Notes under the pieces: generated by a model
Told to the model about the DNA's origin: nothing
Seen by the model: the letters and a program-made list of their open reading frames with translations, nothing else
Databases searched by the model: none
Part shown: positions 28,300-36,035 of the stretch, piece after piece
Position numbering within the stretch: position 1 is the first letter of the stretch
Layout: each line of letters begins with the position of its first letter
From: Betaproteobacteria bacterium
GTDB taxonomy: Bacteria; Pseudomonadota; Gammaproteobacteria; Burkholderiales; SG8-39
Assembly: GCA_947478805.1 (NCBI GenBank)
Contig: CANJXQ010000025.1
Coordinates: 1 to 36,527, forward strand
DNA: 36,527 nt
Direction: 5' to 3'
Made by a program: the position numbers and the translations under genes

Positions 28300-29292
28300 A
28301 TGGCAATCAAAACCGTTCGTGGCAAGCATCCGGGGATGACGGCCCTGAAATCAGCACTGTTGACGGCTGCCACCTTGCTCGCCTGCGGCAGCGCTGCCGG
28401 CCAGGCCTTCCCGACCCGGCCGATAACCGTCATCTATAACAACCTGGCCGGGTCCGGAGGAGACATCCTGACCCGGTTGGGGAGTGCGGAGGCCTCCAGG
28501 ATACTTGGCCAACCCGTCATCGTGGAAAACCGCGCCGGCGCGAACGGGCGACTGGGATTGGCGGCATTGCGAGCCGCACCGGGAGACGCTCATGTCCTGA
28601 ACGTGGTCAACAATGCCCTCGTCGTTTTCCAGCCCATCGCGGACACGGCATTCAAGTTCGAGCCCGAGAAGGATTACGTCCCCGTTTCGGTCCTCTTCGA
28701 GAGTCCGTTGGTCCTGACGGCAAGTCCCGCGATGCCCTTCCGGGATATGAAGGGCCTCATCGGTTACGCGAAGACCAATCCCGGAAAGCTCAATTTCGCG
28801 ATCACCGCAGGGGCGTCGAGCCATTTTCTTGCCGAGCGCCTGACGCGCGCGCTTGACATCAAGGTAACGCTCATCCCCTACAAGGGCGAGAACGCTGGCA
28901 CTGCAGCAATGCTTGGCGGCCAAACCGATCTGTTGTTTGGCACCGTGGTGAAACCCCTGGTCGATGCGGGGAAAATGGTCGCACTCGCAACCACGGGCGG
29001 GACGCGTTGGAAGCCCTTTCCGGACACGCCAACCCTCAGGGAGGCCGGCGTTCCTTTCGCGGCCCCGGTCTGGTATCCCATGATCGCGCCAGCCGGCACG
29101 CCCGCCGCTGTCGTGAAAGTGCTCAACGCGGCATTCGAACAGGCCTATCGCACTCCCGAGGTGGCCAAACGACTGGATGACATGGGCTTCACGGCGCCCA
29201 GCATGGCTCCTGCCGAAACGCTGGCGTACGTCCGTTCCGAACTGGACGCGTGGAGGCCCGTCATACAAAGTGCCGGCATCAAGCTCGAATAG
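28300..29292 (+). CDS. Bug-type (tripartite tricarboxylate family) periplasmic binding protein
   Basis: A 330-residue protein with an N-terminal export signal (hydrophobic core at about residues 16-32). The sequence LLAC inside the signal could act as a lipobox; otherwise cleavage is after AAGQ. The mature part begins 'FPTRPITVIYNNLAGSGGDILTR', and 'VENRAGANGRLGLAALRAAPGD' is diagnostic for Bug/TctC proteins, which bind carboxylates in the periplasm. GGAGGA lies 5 bases before the ATG. It is last in the 26062-29292 operon. No TctA/TctB membrane genes are nearby, which is common for Bug proteins. It may sense or deliver the substrate of the operon. Confidence 0.92.
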   Translation: MAIKTVRGKHPGMTALKSALLTAATLLACGSAAGQAFPTRPITVIYNNLAGSGGDILTRLGSAEASRILGQPVIVENRAGANGRLGLAALRAAPGDAHVLNVVNNALVVFQPIADTAFKFEPEKDYVPVSVLFESPLVLTASPAMPFRDMKGLIGYAKTNPGKLNFAITAGASSHFLAERLTRALDIKVTLIPYKGENAGTAAMLGGQTDLLFGTVVKPLVDAGKMVALATTGGTRWKPFPDTPTLREAGVPFAAPVWYPMIAPAGTPAAVVKVLNAAFEQAYRTPEVAKRLDDMGFTAPSMAPAETLAYVRSELDAWRPVIQSAGIKLE

Positions 29293-29402
29293 GGAAGAGT
29301 AGCCGCCGGGGCGCGGAATCTGGCGGCCGGTCCCTTTTGTCTGGCGACAGGCGTCCCGGAATGCCTTCAATACGACGTTCATGCGGACGCGGTAAAGAGC
29401 GC

Positions 29403-30710
29403 TCAGCGATACGGCGTGAGATTCAACATCGCCTGAATCCTGTCGCGCACGTCGTCAGTTACACCAGCCTTGTCCGCGAATGCCCGCCATTTCGAAACCG
29501 TCGCCTGCACCTCGGCGACGATCTTCGCGGCACGGCCGCGTTTCATGGATGCCGTCTTCGCGCAGGCGTTGAAGTCCTCCAGCGTGAAGGCCTCGCGCTT
29601 CCCGTTCATCGTCATCTGGTGGCTGGCCGTCCATGCTCCCGAGGGATTGAAGCTGTAGGTCATGTCGAATGCGGGCGAGAGCGACCATTCGCCGGACTTG
29701 TTCATCAGGAAGGCGATGTTCTTCACATGGTCGTCCTGGTTGCGGGCCACGATGTTGAACGCCATGCGCCGGAACAGTTGCTCGATGGCCTGCATGGGCA
29801 ACTGCAGTTGCCGCATCGCGAGCAGCGCCTGCTCGTAGCTGTAGGCCCCCGCCAGGTTGAAATCGTAGTGCGCCAGGGCGCACAGCGACTGCATGTGAAG
29901 CTTCTCGCCGCCTGGCAGCCGATCGAAGCGCCGCGTCATGAAATGCGAGCGGCCGTTCTCATGGAACAGCCGGCATTCACTGATCTCGATGCCGCAGTCG
30001 AGCGCCATCAGGGAGTACGCATACTCGATAAGGCCGTATCCCTTGGGGTCTTCGAGCTCCTTGTCCTTGTTGCCGCTGACGCCGTCGAATTTCAGCAACC
30101 AGTATTCAAACCCCTGGCCAGCCTTGACCTGTCCGGAGCGCACTTCGTTGGTCTGGGGGTTCCATGCGATGACCGCCTTCGCCCGCGCGCCGCCAGCGGA
30201 CGTGCCCACGCGCAGGATGTCCCTCAGCGCATCCGCACGCGCCTTGCCCGCAAAAGATGCCTGCAGATCATTACGGTGGTTGAGCACATCGGAGGCCAGT
30301 TCAACCAACTGGCTGACCTCGATGTGTGTGGTCTGTTTTGCCACAGGGCCGGTGGCGGGGGCAAATTCCAGCGCGCCCATGCCGCGTTGACCGGTGTAGC
30401 AAAGCCGCTCGACCGCGTTGAACGAACCCGCCTGACGCCCCTGCGAAGCGAGCCAGGCATCAATCAGCGCATTACCGAATTTGTCCGGCAGCGAGTCGGA
30501 GAGCAGGCCCGGCAGCCCGTGAAAAGTCTGGCGGGCAAGCTCGGTGAAGCGGTACACGCGCCGGGACAGCGGCATCGCCAGCGGCGCAACCTGGATGCCG
30601 CTCTGCGCGAAGGCCGCATCGTATTCAAAACTGGCGACGTCCTCGCCATCGGGCAGGGCGACCGCGCCGATGGTCTTGCCCCACAGCCTGACTTCGGCCA
30701 GCGTGCTCAC
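29403..30710 (-). CDS. hipA: HipA-family Ser/Thr kinase toxin
   Basis: A 435-residue HipA kinase. Key segments: the Gly-rich loop GTSAGGARAKA (about 169-179), the ATP-binding Lys in YWLLKFDG (about 204-211), the catalytic loop ARNQDDHVKN (about 322-331; Asp base and Asn) and the metal-binding AFDMT (about 347-351, DFG-like). In E. coli HipA phosphorylates glutamyl-tRNA synthetase and induces dormancy. The GTG at 30710 is chosen because GTGA overlaps the hipB stop (30707-30709). A TTG at 30725 would extend the protein by five residues. All kinase residues appear intact, so the toxin should be active. Confidence 0.93.
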   Translation of the reverse strand: MSTLAEVRLWGKTIGAVALPDGEDVASFEYDAAFAQSGIQVAPLAMPLSRRVYRFTELARQTFHGLPGLLSDSLPDKFGNALIDAWLASQGRQAGSFNAVERLCYTGQRGMGALEFAPATGPVAKQTTHIEVSQLVELASDVLNHRNDLQASFAGKARADALRDILRVGTSAGGARAKAVIAWNPQTNEVRSGQVKAGQGFEYWLLKFDGVSGNKDKELEDPKGYGLIEYAYSLMALDCGIEISECRLFHENGRSHFMTRRFDRLPGGEKLHMQSLCALAHYDFNLAGAYSYEQALLAMRQLQLPMQAIEQLFRRMAFNIVARNQDDHVKNIAFLMNKSGEWSLSPAFDMTYSFNPSGAWTASHQMTMNGKREAFTLEDFNACAKTASMKRGRAAKIVAEVQATVSKWRAFADKAGVTDDVRDRIQAMLNLTPYR

Positions 30711-31075
30711 GGCTTCTCGTCCCAACGCCAGGGTTTGATGGGTTTGATGGGTTTGACACTGGGCTCGGCCGCACGCAAGCCCGAAGCCCGTTGCCGAACC
30801 TTGCTCTTGTGCTTCAACAGATCCATGGGGCTCGCCCCGGACTCAGGGATCAGCCCATCCAGACCCGAGGCGGCATCCAGCACCCGCAGGACACGAACGA
30901 ACGTGCCCAGTTGCGACGTCTCGCCAGACTCCATGCGCTCGAGGGTCCGCTTGGCGATGCCCGCCTGTTCGGCCACGGCCGCCTGGGTGAGCTGCAGCTC
31001 GATCCGGCGGGCGGCAAGCCGCGCGCCCAATTCGGCCAGCACGGCATCGTCTGTGAGTAATCCGGTGATCTTCAT
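30707..31075 (-). CDS. hipB: HipB-like antitoxin, Xre-family HTH
   Basis: A 122-residue DNA-binding protein whose helix-turn-helix spans about residues 15-70 ('LGARLAARRIELQLTQAAVAEQAGIAKRTLERMESGE'), a classical Xre/Cro fold. It precedes hipA with a 4-bp overlap (GTGA), the usual antitoxin-toxin order. The C-terminal tail is rich in Lys-Pro (KPIKPIKPWRW), encoded by three tandem 9-bp repeats, and may contact HipA or lie in the dimer cleft. It should repress its own promoter (31134-31162), where repeated ACGATTTAT-like half-sites occur. The ATG at 31075 lacks a strong ribosome site. Confidence 0.9.
   Translation of the reverse strand: MKITGLLTDDAVLAELGARLAARRIELQLTQAAVAEQAGIAKRTLERMESGETSQLGTFVRVLRVLDAASGLDGLIPESGASPMDLLKHKSKVRQRASGLRAAEPSVKPIKPIKPWRWDEKP
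30731..30757. repeat. Three tandem 9-bp repeats in the hipB tail
   Basis: GGGTTTGAT, GGGTTTGAT and GGGTTTGAC follow each other without gaps. On the minus strand they encode Lys-Pro-Ile units in the HipB tail. Being a multiple of three, slippage would lengthen or shorten the antitoxin tail in frame. Confidence 0.85.
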
Positions 31076-31080
31076 GGTCG

Positions 31081-31225
31081 TAATAGATGGCGATTTATTA
31101 GATTTTATTCATTTAACTCGCTAATAATTACGATTTATAGACAACTAAAGTCAGTTCGTCAAGTCGTAATTCAATGCGAAAAACCATTGGGAACGAGGAT
31201 AAATCGTAACATATGGCGACTTAAG
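31081..31225 (-). promoter_or_regulatory. hipBA promoter and repeated operator half-sites
   Basis: On the minus strand the -35 is TTGACG (31157-31162) and the -10 is TATAAA (31134-31139), spaced by 17 bases, a near-consensus sigma-70 promoter. Half-sites of the type (A/G)CGA(T/C)TTAT recur: 31089-31100 within an imperfect 20-bp palindrome (31081-31100), 31129-31138 over the -10, 31160-31171 inverted (ACGACTT) over the -35, 31199-31209 inverted, and 31215-31225 (GCGACTTA). The last two flank CATATG. This layout fits autorepression by HipB with cooperative binding. The whole region is strongly AT-rich against its surroundings. Confidence 0.7.
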
Positions 31226-31275
31226 GCAATTAATTACTAATTTCACCAATAAATCAGGCGTCTACACCAACCTGC

Positions 31276-31340
31276 ACCCGGACGACAGCGCGGCAGGGGG
31301 GCGTCATATCAGGTGCTTTGCGCGATCAATGCGGTGGCGT
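31276..31340 (+). pseudogene. Frameshifted 3' scrap of the TIM-barrel family
   Basis: This sequence matches the last ~22 codons of the gene at 26487-27395: GACAGCGCGGC followed by a G-rich stretch, then CGATCAATGCGG and a TAG. A loss of about four bases between these blocks shifts the frame, so the DDSAAG start and the LCAIN end lie in different frames. Nothing upstream of it (the AT-rich hip promoter) resembles the rest of the gene. It is therefore a leftover of a recombination or deletion event. Confidence 0.65.
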
Positions 31341-31366
31341 AGGTCGAACGACAAATCTGCTTTTCG

Positions 31367-31438
31367 CGCCACGGATTGACGACCTGCACGTCCAGGTCGG
31401 AAAAGTCCTTGAAGTTTCGGGTTGCCAGCGTCGTTCGA
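31367..31438 (-). pseudogene. C-terminal scrap of a VapC-type PIN toxin
   Basis: On the minus strand 24 codons read TTLATRNFKDFSDLDVQVVNPW, which is the typical C-terminal beta-strand region of VapC/FitB PIN-domain toxins ('LVTRNxxDFxxxxxxxxNPW'). No catalytic acidic residues upstream and no start codon are present, so only a fragment remains. It directly follows the TIM-barrel scrap. Confidence 0.7.
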
Positions 31439-31457
31439 CTACAGGCGAAGGGACCGG

Positions 31458-32321
31458 TCAGCCCAGCGCTGCCTCCACCCGACCGCACGGCGTTCCCGTG
31501 AGGGTGGTGCGGCACATGTGACGCACCTGGCTGAAATCGAAATCCTTGGGCGCAAGGTGTTGCAGGCAGCGGTTGTCCCAGAACACCAGATCGAATCGCC
31601 GCCAATAGTGGCGGTAGGTGAATTCCGGTCGCGTTGAATGCCTGAAGAGGAATTGCAGCAGCGGCGCGCTTTCTTCTTCGGTCATGCCATGGATCCTTAC
31701 CCCCACCGCTTCGCTGACAAACAGCGCCTTGCGGCCCGTTTCGGGATGCGTGCGCACCATCGGCTGGATCACCGGTGGATTGGCCTTGCTGTCCTCTTCC
31801 ACCTTGCCCTGGCTCCGGGAGCCGTTCCCGCGCCGGTAATACAGGTTCACGTCATTGACCACCTCGAGACCTGCGAGTAGCTCTTGCAGCTTCGGCGACA
31901 GGGTCTCGTACGCCATGTACATGTTCGCAAACCAGGTGTTGCCCCCGACGTCGGGCAGCGCGCGACAGTGCAACAGTGACCCGGTCGGCGGACGCGTTGT
32001 ATAGGCGCCATCCGAATGCCACTGGCGACCGATCTCACCGGTCTCCGACGGCTTGCCATCGACAGGCTCGTTGGTGATCTCAAAAATCTCGGGGTAGTTC
32101 GTTCCCTGCAGGTTCTTGAGGGGATGCTCTTCCAGTTCGCCGAACTGGCGACTGAAGCGAATGTGCTGCTCGATGGTGAATTCCTGCTCGGGAAAAACCA
32201 GGACCAGGTGCTCCAGCCATGCAGACCGGATGTCATCGAGGACGACCTGGGGCAGGTCCTTGCCCAGGTCCACGCCGGTGATTTCCGCTCCACCGGCATA
32301 CGATAATTTTCTCAAGCGCAT
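31458..32321 (-). CDS. TauD/TfdA-family Fe(II)/2-oxoglutarate dioxygenase
   Basis: A 287-residue alpha-ketoglutarate-dependent dioxygenase. The metal triad is visible: His102 and Asp104 in QWHSDGAY and the distal His near 255 in CLQHLAPKD. The 2-oxoglutarate-binding Arg near 271 is in MCRTTLTG. The family acts on taurine, phenoxyacetates, alkyl sulfates or other small acids, and the substrate is not evident. The ATG at 32321 has a weak GGGGACC upstream. It diverges from the Bug protein at 32522. The 3' end sits next to the toxin and TIM-barrel scraps. Confidence 0.92.
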   Translation of the reverse strand: MRLRKLSYAGGAEITGVDLGKDLPQVVLDDIRSAWLEHLVLVFPEQEFTIEQHIRFSRQFGELEEHPLKNLQGTNYPEIFEITNEPVDGKPSETGEIGRQWHSDGAYTTRPPTGSLLHCRALPDVGGNTWFANMYMAYETLSPKLQELLAGLEVVNDVNLYYRRGNGSRSQGKVEEDSKANPPVIQPMVRTHPETGRKALFVSEAVGVRIHGMTEEESAPLLQFLFRHSTRPEFTYRHYWRRFDLVFWDNRCLQHLAPKDFDFSQVRHMCRTTLTGTPCGRVEAALG

Positions 32322-32521
32322 ACGTCGGTCCCCAACAGGCGTTTCGAATCGAATCCGTTCAAACTCGCTGCGATGATCACCGCAGAGGCTTCTGCGATAA
32401 TACGCCGCCTCAATACTCGGATAAAGCAGCTGCTACTGAACCTCGACGTGCCCATCGCTCGTGAGTGATGTTGTGCAGGCAGCGTCGGGACTCGAATTGC
32501 TCCCCCTAACGGAGATCGCCC
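32322..32521. promoter_or_regulatory. Divergent tauD-like / Bug control region
   Basis: On the plus strand TGCGATAAT (32393-32401) is a good extended -10. An inverted repeat CTGCG (32368-32372) / CGCAG (32381-32385) lies where the -35 would be, a plausible operator. The leader to 32522 is about 110 bases and has a modest GGAG ribosome site. Evidence is by eye only. Confidence 0.4.
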
Positions 32522-33493
32522 ATGACGCTGTTCAATGCGGTTAGCGTATTGCTTCTTGCTTTTTCGATGTTCGGCGTGGCGCATGCCCAGGGCACTGCAC
32601 CCGCACTGACCCGCATCATCCTTCCTTATCCTTCGGGTGGCTCCACCGATTTCCTTGCCAGGGCCGTCGCCGACAAGCTTCGCAATTTCGTCGGTGGCAG
32701 CGTGGTGGTTGAGAACAGGCCCGGCGGCAACGGCGCCGTGGCCGTGCAGGCCGTATCAAGGGCTCCGACTGATGGCTCGGTGCTGTTGGTCACCGCGGGT
32801 TCGGCCCTGGTGATCAACCCGCATCTCTACAAGAACCTCTCCTACGATCCCGCAGCCGACCTGACCCCGATCTCCCGATTGGCCATCAGCGCCTCGGTGC
32901 TTGCGATACGCGCGACCATTCCGGCGAACAACCTGCGTGAACTGGTCGCGTGGTCCAGGGGCAGGGGACAGCCGCTGCGCATCGGCTCATCGGGCGTTGG
33001 CAGCATCGGGCACCTGTGGGAGGAGCAACTCAAGAGCGCAACCAAGCTCGATGTGCTGCATGTGCCCTACAAAGGCGTGACGCCGATCCTCACCGACATG
33101 CTGGGTGACCAGATCGACGGTACGCTGGTTGACATTGCCGGGGTTGCCCCGCAGGTCACCGCCGGCAAGGTAAAACTCGTCGGGCTGATCGGCGCCGCGC
33201 GAAATGCCGCGGCACCCTCGGTGCTGACGATGGACGAGCAGGGCTTTCCGGGCGTGGACGGCTTGAGCTGGTACGGCATGCTCGGCCCCGCAAAGATGCC
33301 CGATGAATCGGTTCGACGCGTCAGCGAGGCCGTCGGCAAAACGCTGGCCGACAGCGAGATCGTCGCCAAGTTCACCAGCGTTGGTATGGCCACGGCGTTC
33401 CAGTCCGGCTCCGAGTTTGCAAAAACCATGCGCAGCGAAACCGAGTGGTGGGGACGGCTCATTGCCGACCGCAAGATCAAGGCGGACGAATAA
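32522..33493 (+). CDS. Bug-type periplasmic binding protein (second)
   Basis: A 323-residue Bug/TctC-family protein. A clear signal peptide is present (residues 1-22, AHA/Q cleavage). 'LPYPSGGSTDFLARAVADKL' and 'VVENRPGGNGAVAVQAVSRAPTDG' are the family signature, and 'VPYKGVTPILTDMLGDQIDG' follows in the second half. It should bind a carboxylated compound in the periplasm. There are no TctAB partners in the window. It is divergent from the dioxygenase and 42 bp upstream of another solute-binding gene, so the three may share a substrate. Confidence 0.93.
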   Translation: MTLFNAVSVLLLAFSMFGVAHAQGTAPALTRIILPYPSGGSTDFLARAVADKLRNFVGGSVVVENRPGGNGAVAVQAVSRAPTDGSVLLVTAGSALVINPHLYKNLSYDPAADLTPISRLAISASVLAIRATIPANNLRELVAWSRGRGQPLRIGSSGVGSIGHLWEEQLKSATKLDVLHVPYKGVTPILTDMLGDQIDGTLVDIAGVAPQVTAGKVKLVGLIGAARNAAAPSVLTMDEQGFPGVDGLSWYGMLGPAKMPDESVRRVSEAVGKTLADSEIVAKFTSVGMATAFQSGSEFAKTMRSETEWWGRLIADRKIKADE

Positions 33494-33535
33494 TCCGAGG
33501 CTTATGCCAAGCCATTACCCCGGGAGGAGAACCCA

Positions 33536-34567
33536 ATGACTATCGCCATCCATAAAACACCCTGGCTTCGTTGCCTGACTGCACTCGCCGCCAGCCTCGC
33601 CATCGCCGGCACCGTATCCGCCCAGACCGCCGCCGACAAGGAATGGGCGGCAACGGTGGCCGCGGCGAAGAAGGAAGGCCGCGTGATGCTTTACAACTCC
33701 GCGGCCCAGCCCATCGGCGAGCGAATCGCCGCGGCGTTCCGCAAGGCCTACCCGGAGATCAACATCGAGGTGTTCCGCGCCACCAGCGGCCAGATCGTCC
33801 CGAAGCTCGAACAGGAGCGCAAGACCGGCGCCGAAGGCGGGGACGTCATCATCAACTCCGACATCCCGTACTTCAAGAGTCGCCATGCGGAAGGCGTGCT
33901 GCTGCCGCCGTCGCCGGAGGCGGTGCGCCGCTGGCCGAAGCGGTTCGTTCTGTACGGCGGGGTGTACATCGCCGCGGTGGAGCCGCTCGTCATCATCTAC
34001 AACAAGAACCTCGTGAAGACGCCGCCGAAGAGCTTCGCGGACCTGCTGGCGCCGGAATACCGCGGCCGCACCGGCACCTCAACGCTGGCCGCTACCTCCG
34101 TGGTGGCGTTCTACGACTGGGCCGAACGCACGCACGGCAAGGACTACCTCACGCAACTGCGGGCGCAGAACCCGAAGATGTACAACGGTGGCACGCCGAT
34201 GAGCCAGGCGGTCGCCTCCGGAGAAGTCGCCGCGGCCGGCATTGCCGCCGTGCCGGCCAACGCCAAGGCGCTCATCGGCCTTGGCGCCCCGGTCGATTAT
34301 GTGGTGCCCAACCCGGGCATCGGCATTTTTTACGGCATCTCCGCGCTGGCCTGGAGCAAACGGCCGAACGCGGCGCGCGTGCTGGCGGATTTTGCGATGT
34401 CGCCGGCAGGCCAGGCGGCCTGGCACGGCGTAGGGGAGAGCGCAAGCCCGCTGCCGGGCATCCCCGGCTCGCTGGACGTGTCTGCGATCTCGTTGTGGGA
34501 CCCGGAGGCGTTTCCGGCGGATGTGGTGAATGCGTACACGACGAGGTTTAACTCGATCTTCAAGTAA
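33536..34567 (+). CDS. ABC-type (Fe3+/polyamine-like) solute-binding protein
   Basis: A 343-residue extracellular solute-binding protein of family 1 (FbpA/PotD-like). It has a signal peptide (about 1-28, VSAQ) and segments typical of the class: 'EGRVMLYNSAAQPIGERIAAAFRKAYP', 'EPLVIIYNKNLVKTPPKSFADLLAPEYRGR' and 'KRPNAARVLADFAMSPAGQAAW'. Related proteins carry iron, thiamine, phosphonates or organic acids. No permease or ATPase gene follows, as the next DNA is an insertion sequence. GGGAGGAGAA precedes the ATG. It is co-directional with the Bug gene and probably co-transcribed with it. Confidence 0.9.
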   Translation: MTIAIHKTPWLRCLTALAASLAIAGTVSAQTAADKEWAATVAAAKKEGRVMLYNSAAQPIGERIAAAFRKAYPEINIEVFRATSGQIVPKLEQERKTGAEGGDVIINSDIPYFKSRHAEGVLLPPSPEAVRRWPKRFVLYGGVYIAAVEPLVIIYNKNLVKTPPKSFADLLAPEYRGRTGTSTLAATSVVAFYDWAERTHGKDYLTQLRAQNPKMYNGGTPMSQAVASGEVAAAGIAAVPANAKALIGLGAPVDYVVPNPGIGIFYGISALAWSKRPNAARVLADFAMSPAGQAAWHGVGESASPLPGIPGSLDVSAISLWDPEAFPADVVNAYTTRFNSIFK

Positions 34568-34704
34568 ACGCGGGCAGGGGCTGATGGTCAGGCTGATCCA
34601 GTTCTTAAAGCCCTCGCCAATATTGTCAGTATTAATGTAAATAAGCCAAGGTAGATAGTGTGTATTGCACTAAAGTGGCAGTAAAACGAAATGTGACTCT
34701 GACC
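34568..34704. other. Gene-free stretch left of the IS10-like element
   Basis: No gene is visible. The first 50 bases are GC-rich, then the DNA turns AT-rich (34615-34695). This segment, up to ACTCTGACC, joins directly to the sequence after the IS at 36061 once the element is removed. It does not match the missing 5' part of the TIM-barrel gene. Confidence 0.6.
34696..34704 (+). repeat. Target-site duplication, left copy
   Basis: ACTCTGACC immediately precedes the left end of the IS and is repeated exactly at 36052-36060 after the right end. A 9-bp duplication is typical for IS10-type transposition. Confidence 0.92.
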
Positions 34705-34722
34705 CTGAGGTTTCCCCGCATT
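34705..34722 (+). repeat. IS terminal inverted repeat, left
   Basis: CTGAGGTTTCCCCGCATT, with similarity continuing for a few bases (TTGG here, ATGG at the other end). It matches the right end perfectly in inverted orientation. Confidence 0.93.
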
Positions 34723-34832
34723 TGGCGGTTGTAAACGTGAATGCAAGCTGTTAACTTGATTGGGAAAACGGTGCATGCATGACATGAAGGTGCTTCGCTT
34801 TTTGTTGTCGAGACAGAAAGGGGAGCCATGCC

Positions 34833-36035
34833 ATGCATGCGAGACAGATCGTATCGCGAGTGTTGGAACCGTGCTTGGCGCAGCTGCACTGCAAACGCCG
34901 ATCCTCGCTGGTTCGGGCGACCCTTGGCTTGTTGAGTAGTGGGGTGGGTAGTCTTTGCGGGATTGCGCTGGGACTGAAGGGGGCGACCGGATTCAAGCAC
35001 CGAATCAAGAGCGTAGACCGGTTGTTGGGCAACGTTGATCTGCATGGGCGCAGAGACGAGCTGTACGGGCGGCTGGCGCGCCTCTGGCTTGAAGGCTTGC
35101 CGCAGGTGCTGCTGGTTGTGGACTGGTCGGATCTGAGCAAAGATCAGGGCTGGCAGTGTTTGCGAGCGAGTGTCGTTGTTCAGGGGCGCTCGGTCACGCT
35201 CTACGAACAAGTGCATCCACGTCGCAAGCTGGCCAATCCGAAGGTGCATGCGAAGTTCCTGGATGTGGTGGCCTCGATTCTGCCCATAGGCTGTCGACCG
35301 ATAGTGATGACTGATGCGGGGTTCCAGGCGCCGTGGTTCAAGGCGGTTGGTGAGCGCGGATGGGACTTCGTTGGGCGGGTGCGGGGGCGTGGCCGATTGC
35401 GGTTGGAGGATTCGCAGCATTGGATTCCCGCCCGAGAGATGTATGCGTCGGCAAGACTCCAAGCGCGAAGGCTTGGCGCGGGGGAATATGCCCGCAGCAA
35501 TCCGGTGGGAGTGCAGGTGGTGCTGGCCAAGCGGCCGAAACGGGGTCGACATCGCTTGACCGTATTTGGCCGCAAGAGCACTGCCAAATCGAGCCTTCAT
35601 GCATCGCGTGCGGCCCAAGAACCGTGGCTGCTGGTGCATTCACCTGGGCTGTCACATCTGCAGTCGCGGGCGATCATCCGGTTGTACGCCCAGCGCATGC
35701 GGATCGAACAATCGTTTCGTGACACCAAGAACCTGCGTTACGGCCAAGGGCTGGGGGCCTCGCGCTCGCGAGGCCAATTGCGCCTGGAGATGCTGCTGTT
35801 GATCCTGCACCTTGCGGCGGTAGTCCAGCGGCTCATCGGAGAGGCCGCCAAGGATCAGCAATTGGAGCTGCAATTTGCCGCTACGCGCCGAAGGAACAGG
35901 CCGGAAATCTCCGTCATGACGCTGGCCCGACGCATCATCCGCGATGGCCAAGCCTGTCTACTGCGAGTGCTACCTTGCCTGACCTTCTCACCGTTGACGC
36001 AACAGGCGAGACTTGCTTGCACGGCTCATCCATAA
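34833..36035 (+). CDS. IS4-family transposase (IS10-like)
   Basis: A 400-residue DDE transposase very like Tn10/IS10 transposase (402 residues). Shared landmarks are 'KHRIKSVDRLLGN', the first Asp in VVDWSDL, 'LRASVVVQGRSVTLYEQ', the second Asp in MTDAGFQAPWFKAVGERGW, and the YREK signature YAQRMRIEQSFRDTK (Y-2-R-3-E-6-K) with the catalytic Glu, followed by 'GLGASRSRGQ'. GGGGAG lies 7 bases before the ATG. The 3' end reaches into the right inverted repeat by two bases. The gene looks intact and the enzyme active. Confidence 0.95.
   Translation: MHARQIVSRVLEPCLAQLHCKRRSSLVRATLGLLSSGVGSLCGIALGLKGATGFKHRIKSVDRLLGNVDLHGRRDELYGRLARLWLEGLPQVLLVVDWSDLSKDQGWQCLRASVVVQGRSVTLYEQVHPRRKLANPKVHAKFLDVVASILPIGCRPIVMTDAGFQAPWFKAVGERGWDFVGRVRGRGRLRLEDSQHWIPAREMYASARLQARRLGAGEYARSNPVGVQVVLAKRPKRGRHRLTVFGRKSTAKSSLHASRAAQEPWLLVHSPGLSHLQSRAIIRLYAQRMRIEQSFRDTKNLRYGQGLGASRSRGQLRLEMLLLILHLAAVVQRLIGEAAKDQQLELQFAATRRRNRPEISVMTLARRIIRDGQACLLRVLPCLTFSPLTQQARLACTAHP

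Noticed and set aside
29302-29338. Possible terminator between the Bug gene and hipA (GCCGCC...GGCGGC then TTTT)
   Set aside because: The 14-base loop is large and the T-run comes seven bases after the stem, so it is not convincing enough to list.
29250-31124. 624-codon open frame opposite hipA and hipB
   Set aside because: The minus-strand hipBA genes carry all kinase and HTH motifs. The plus-strand reading is compositional.
33571-34551. Alternative Arg-rich frame inside the family-1 binding protein gene
   Set aside because: It overlaps a gene with a signal peptide and clear family motifs; the Arg/Gly-rich product is typical of a shifted GC-rich frame.
34729-34751. Promoter for the IS transposase (TTGTAA-17-TAACTT)
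   Set aside because: The spacing is right but the -10 match is poor, so it is not listed as a feature.
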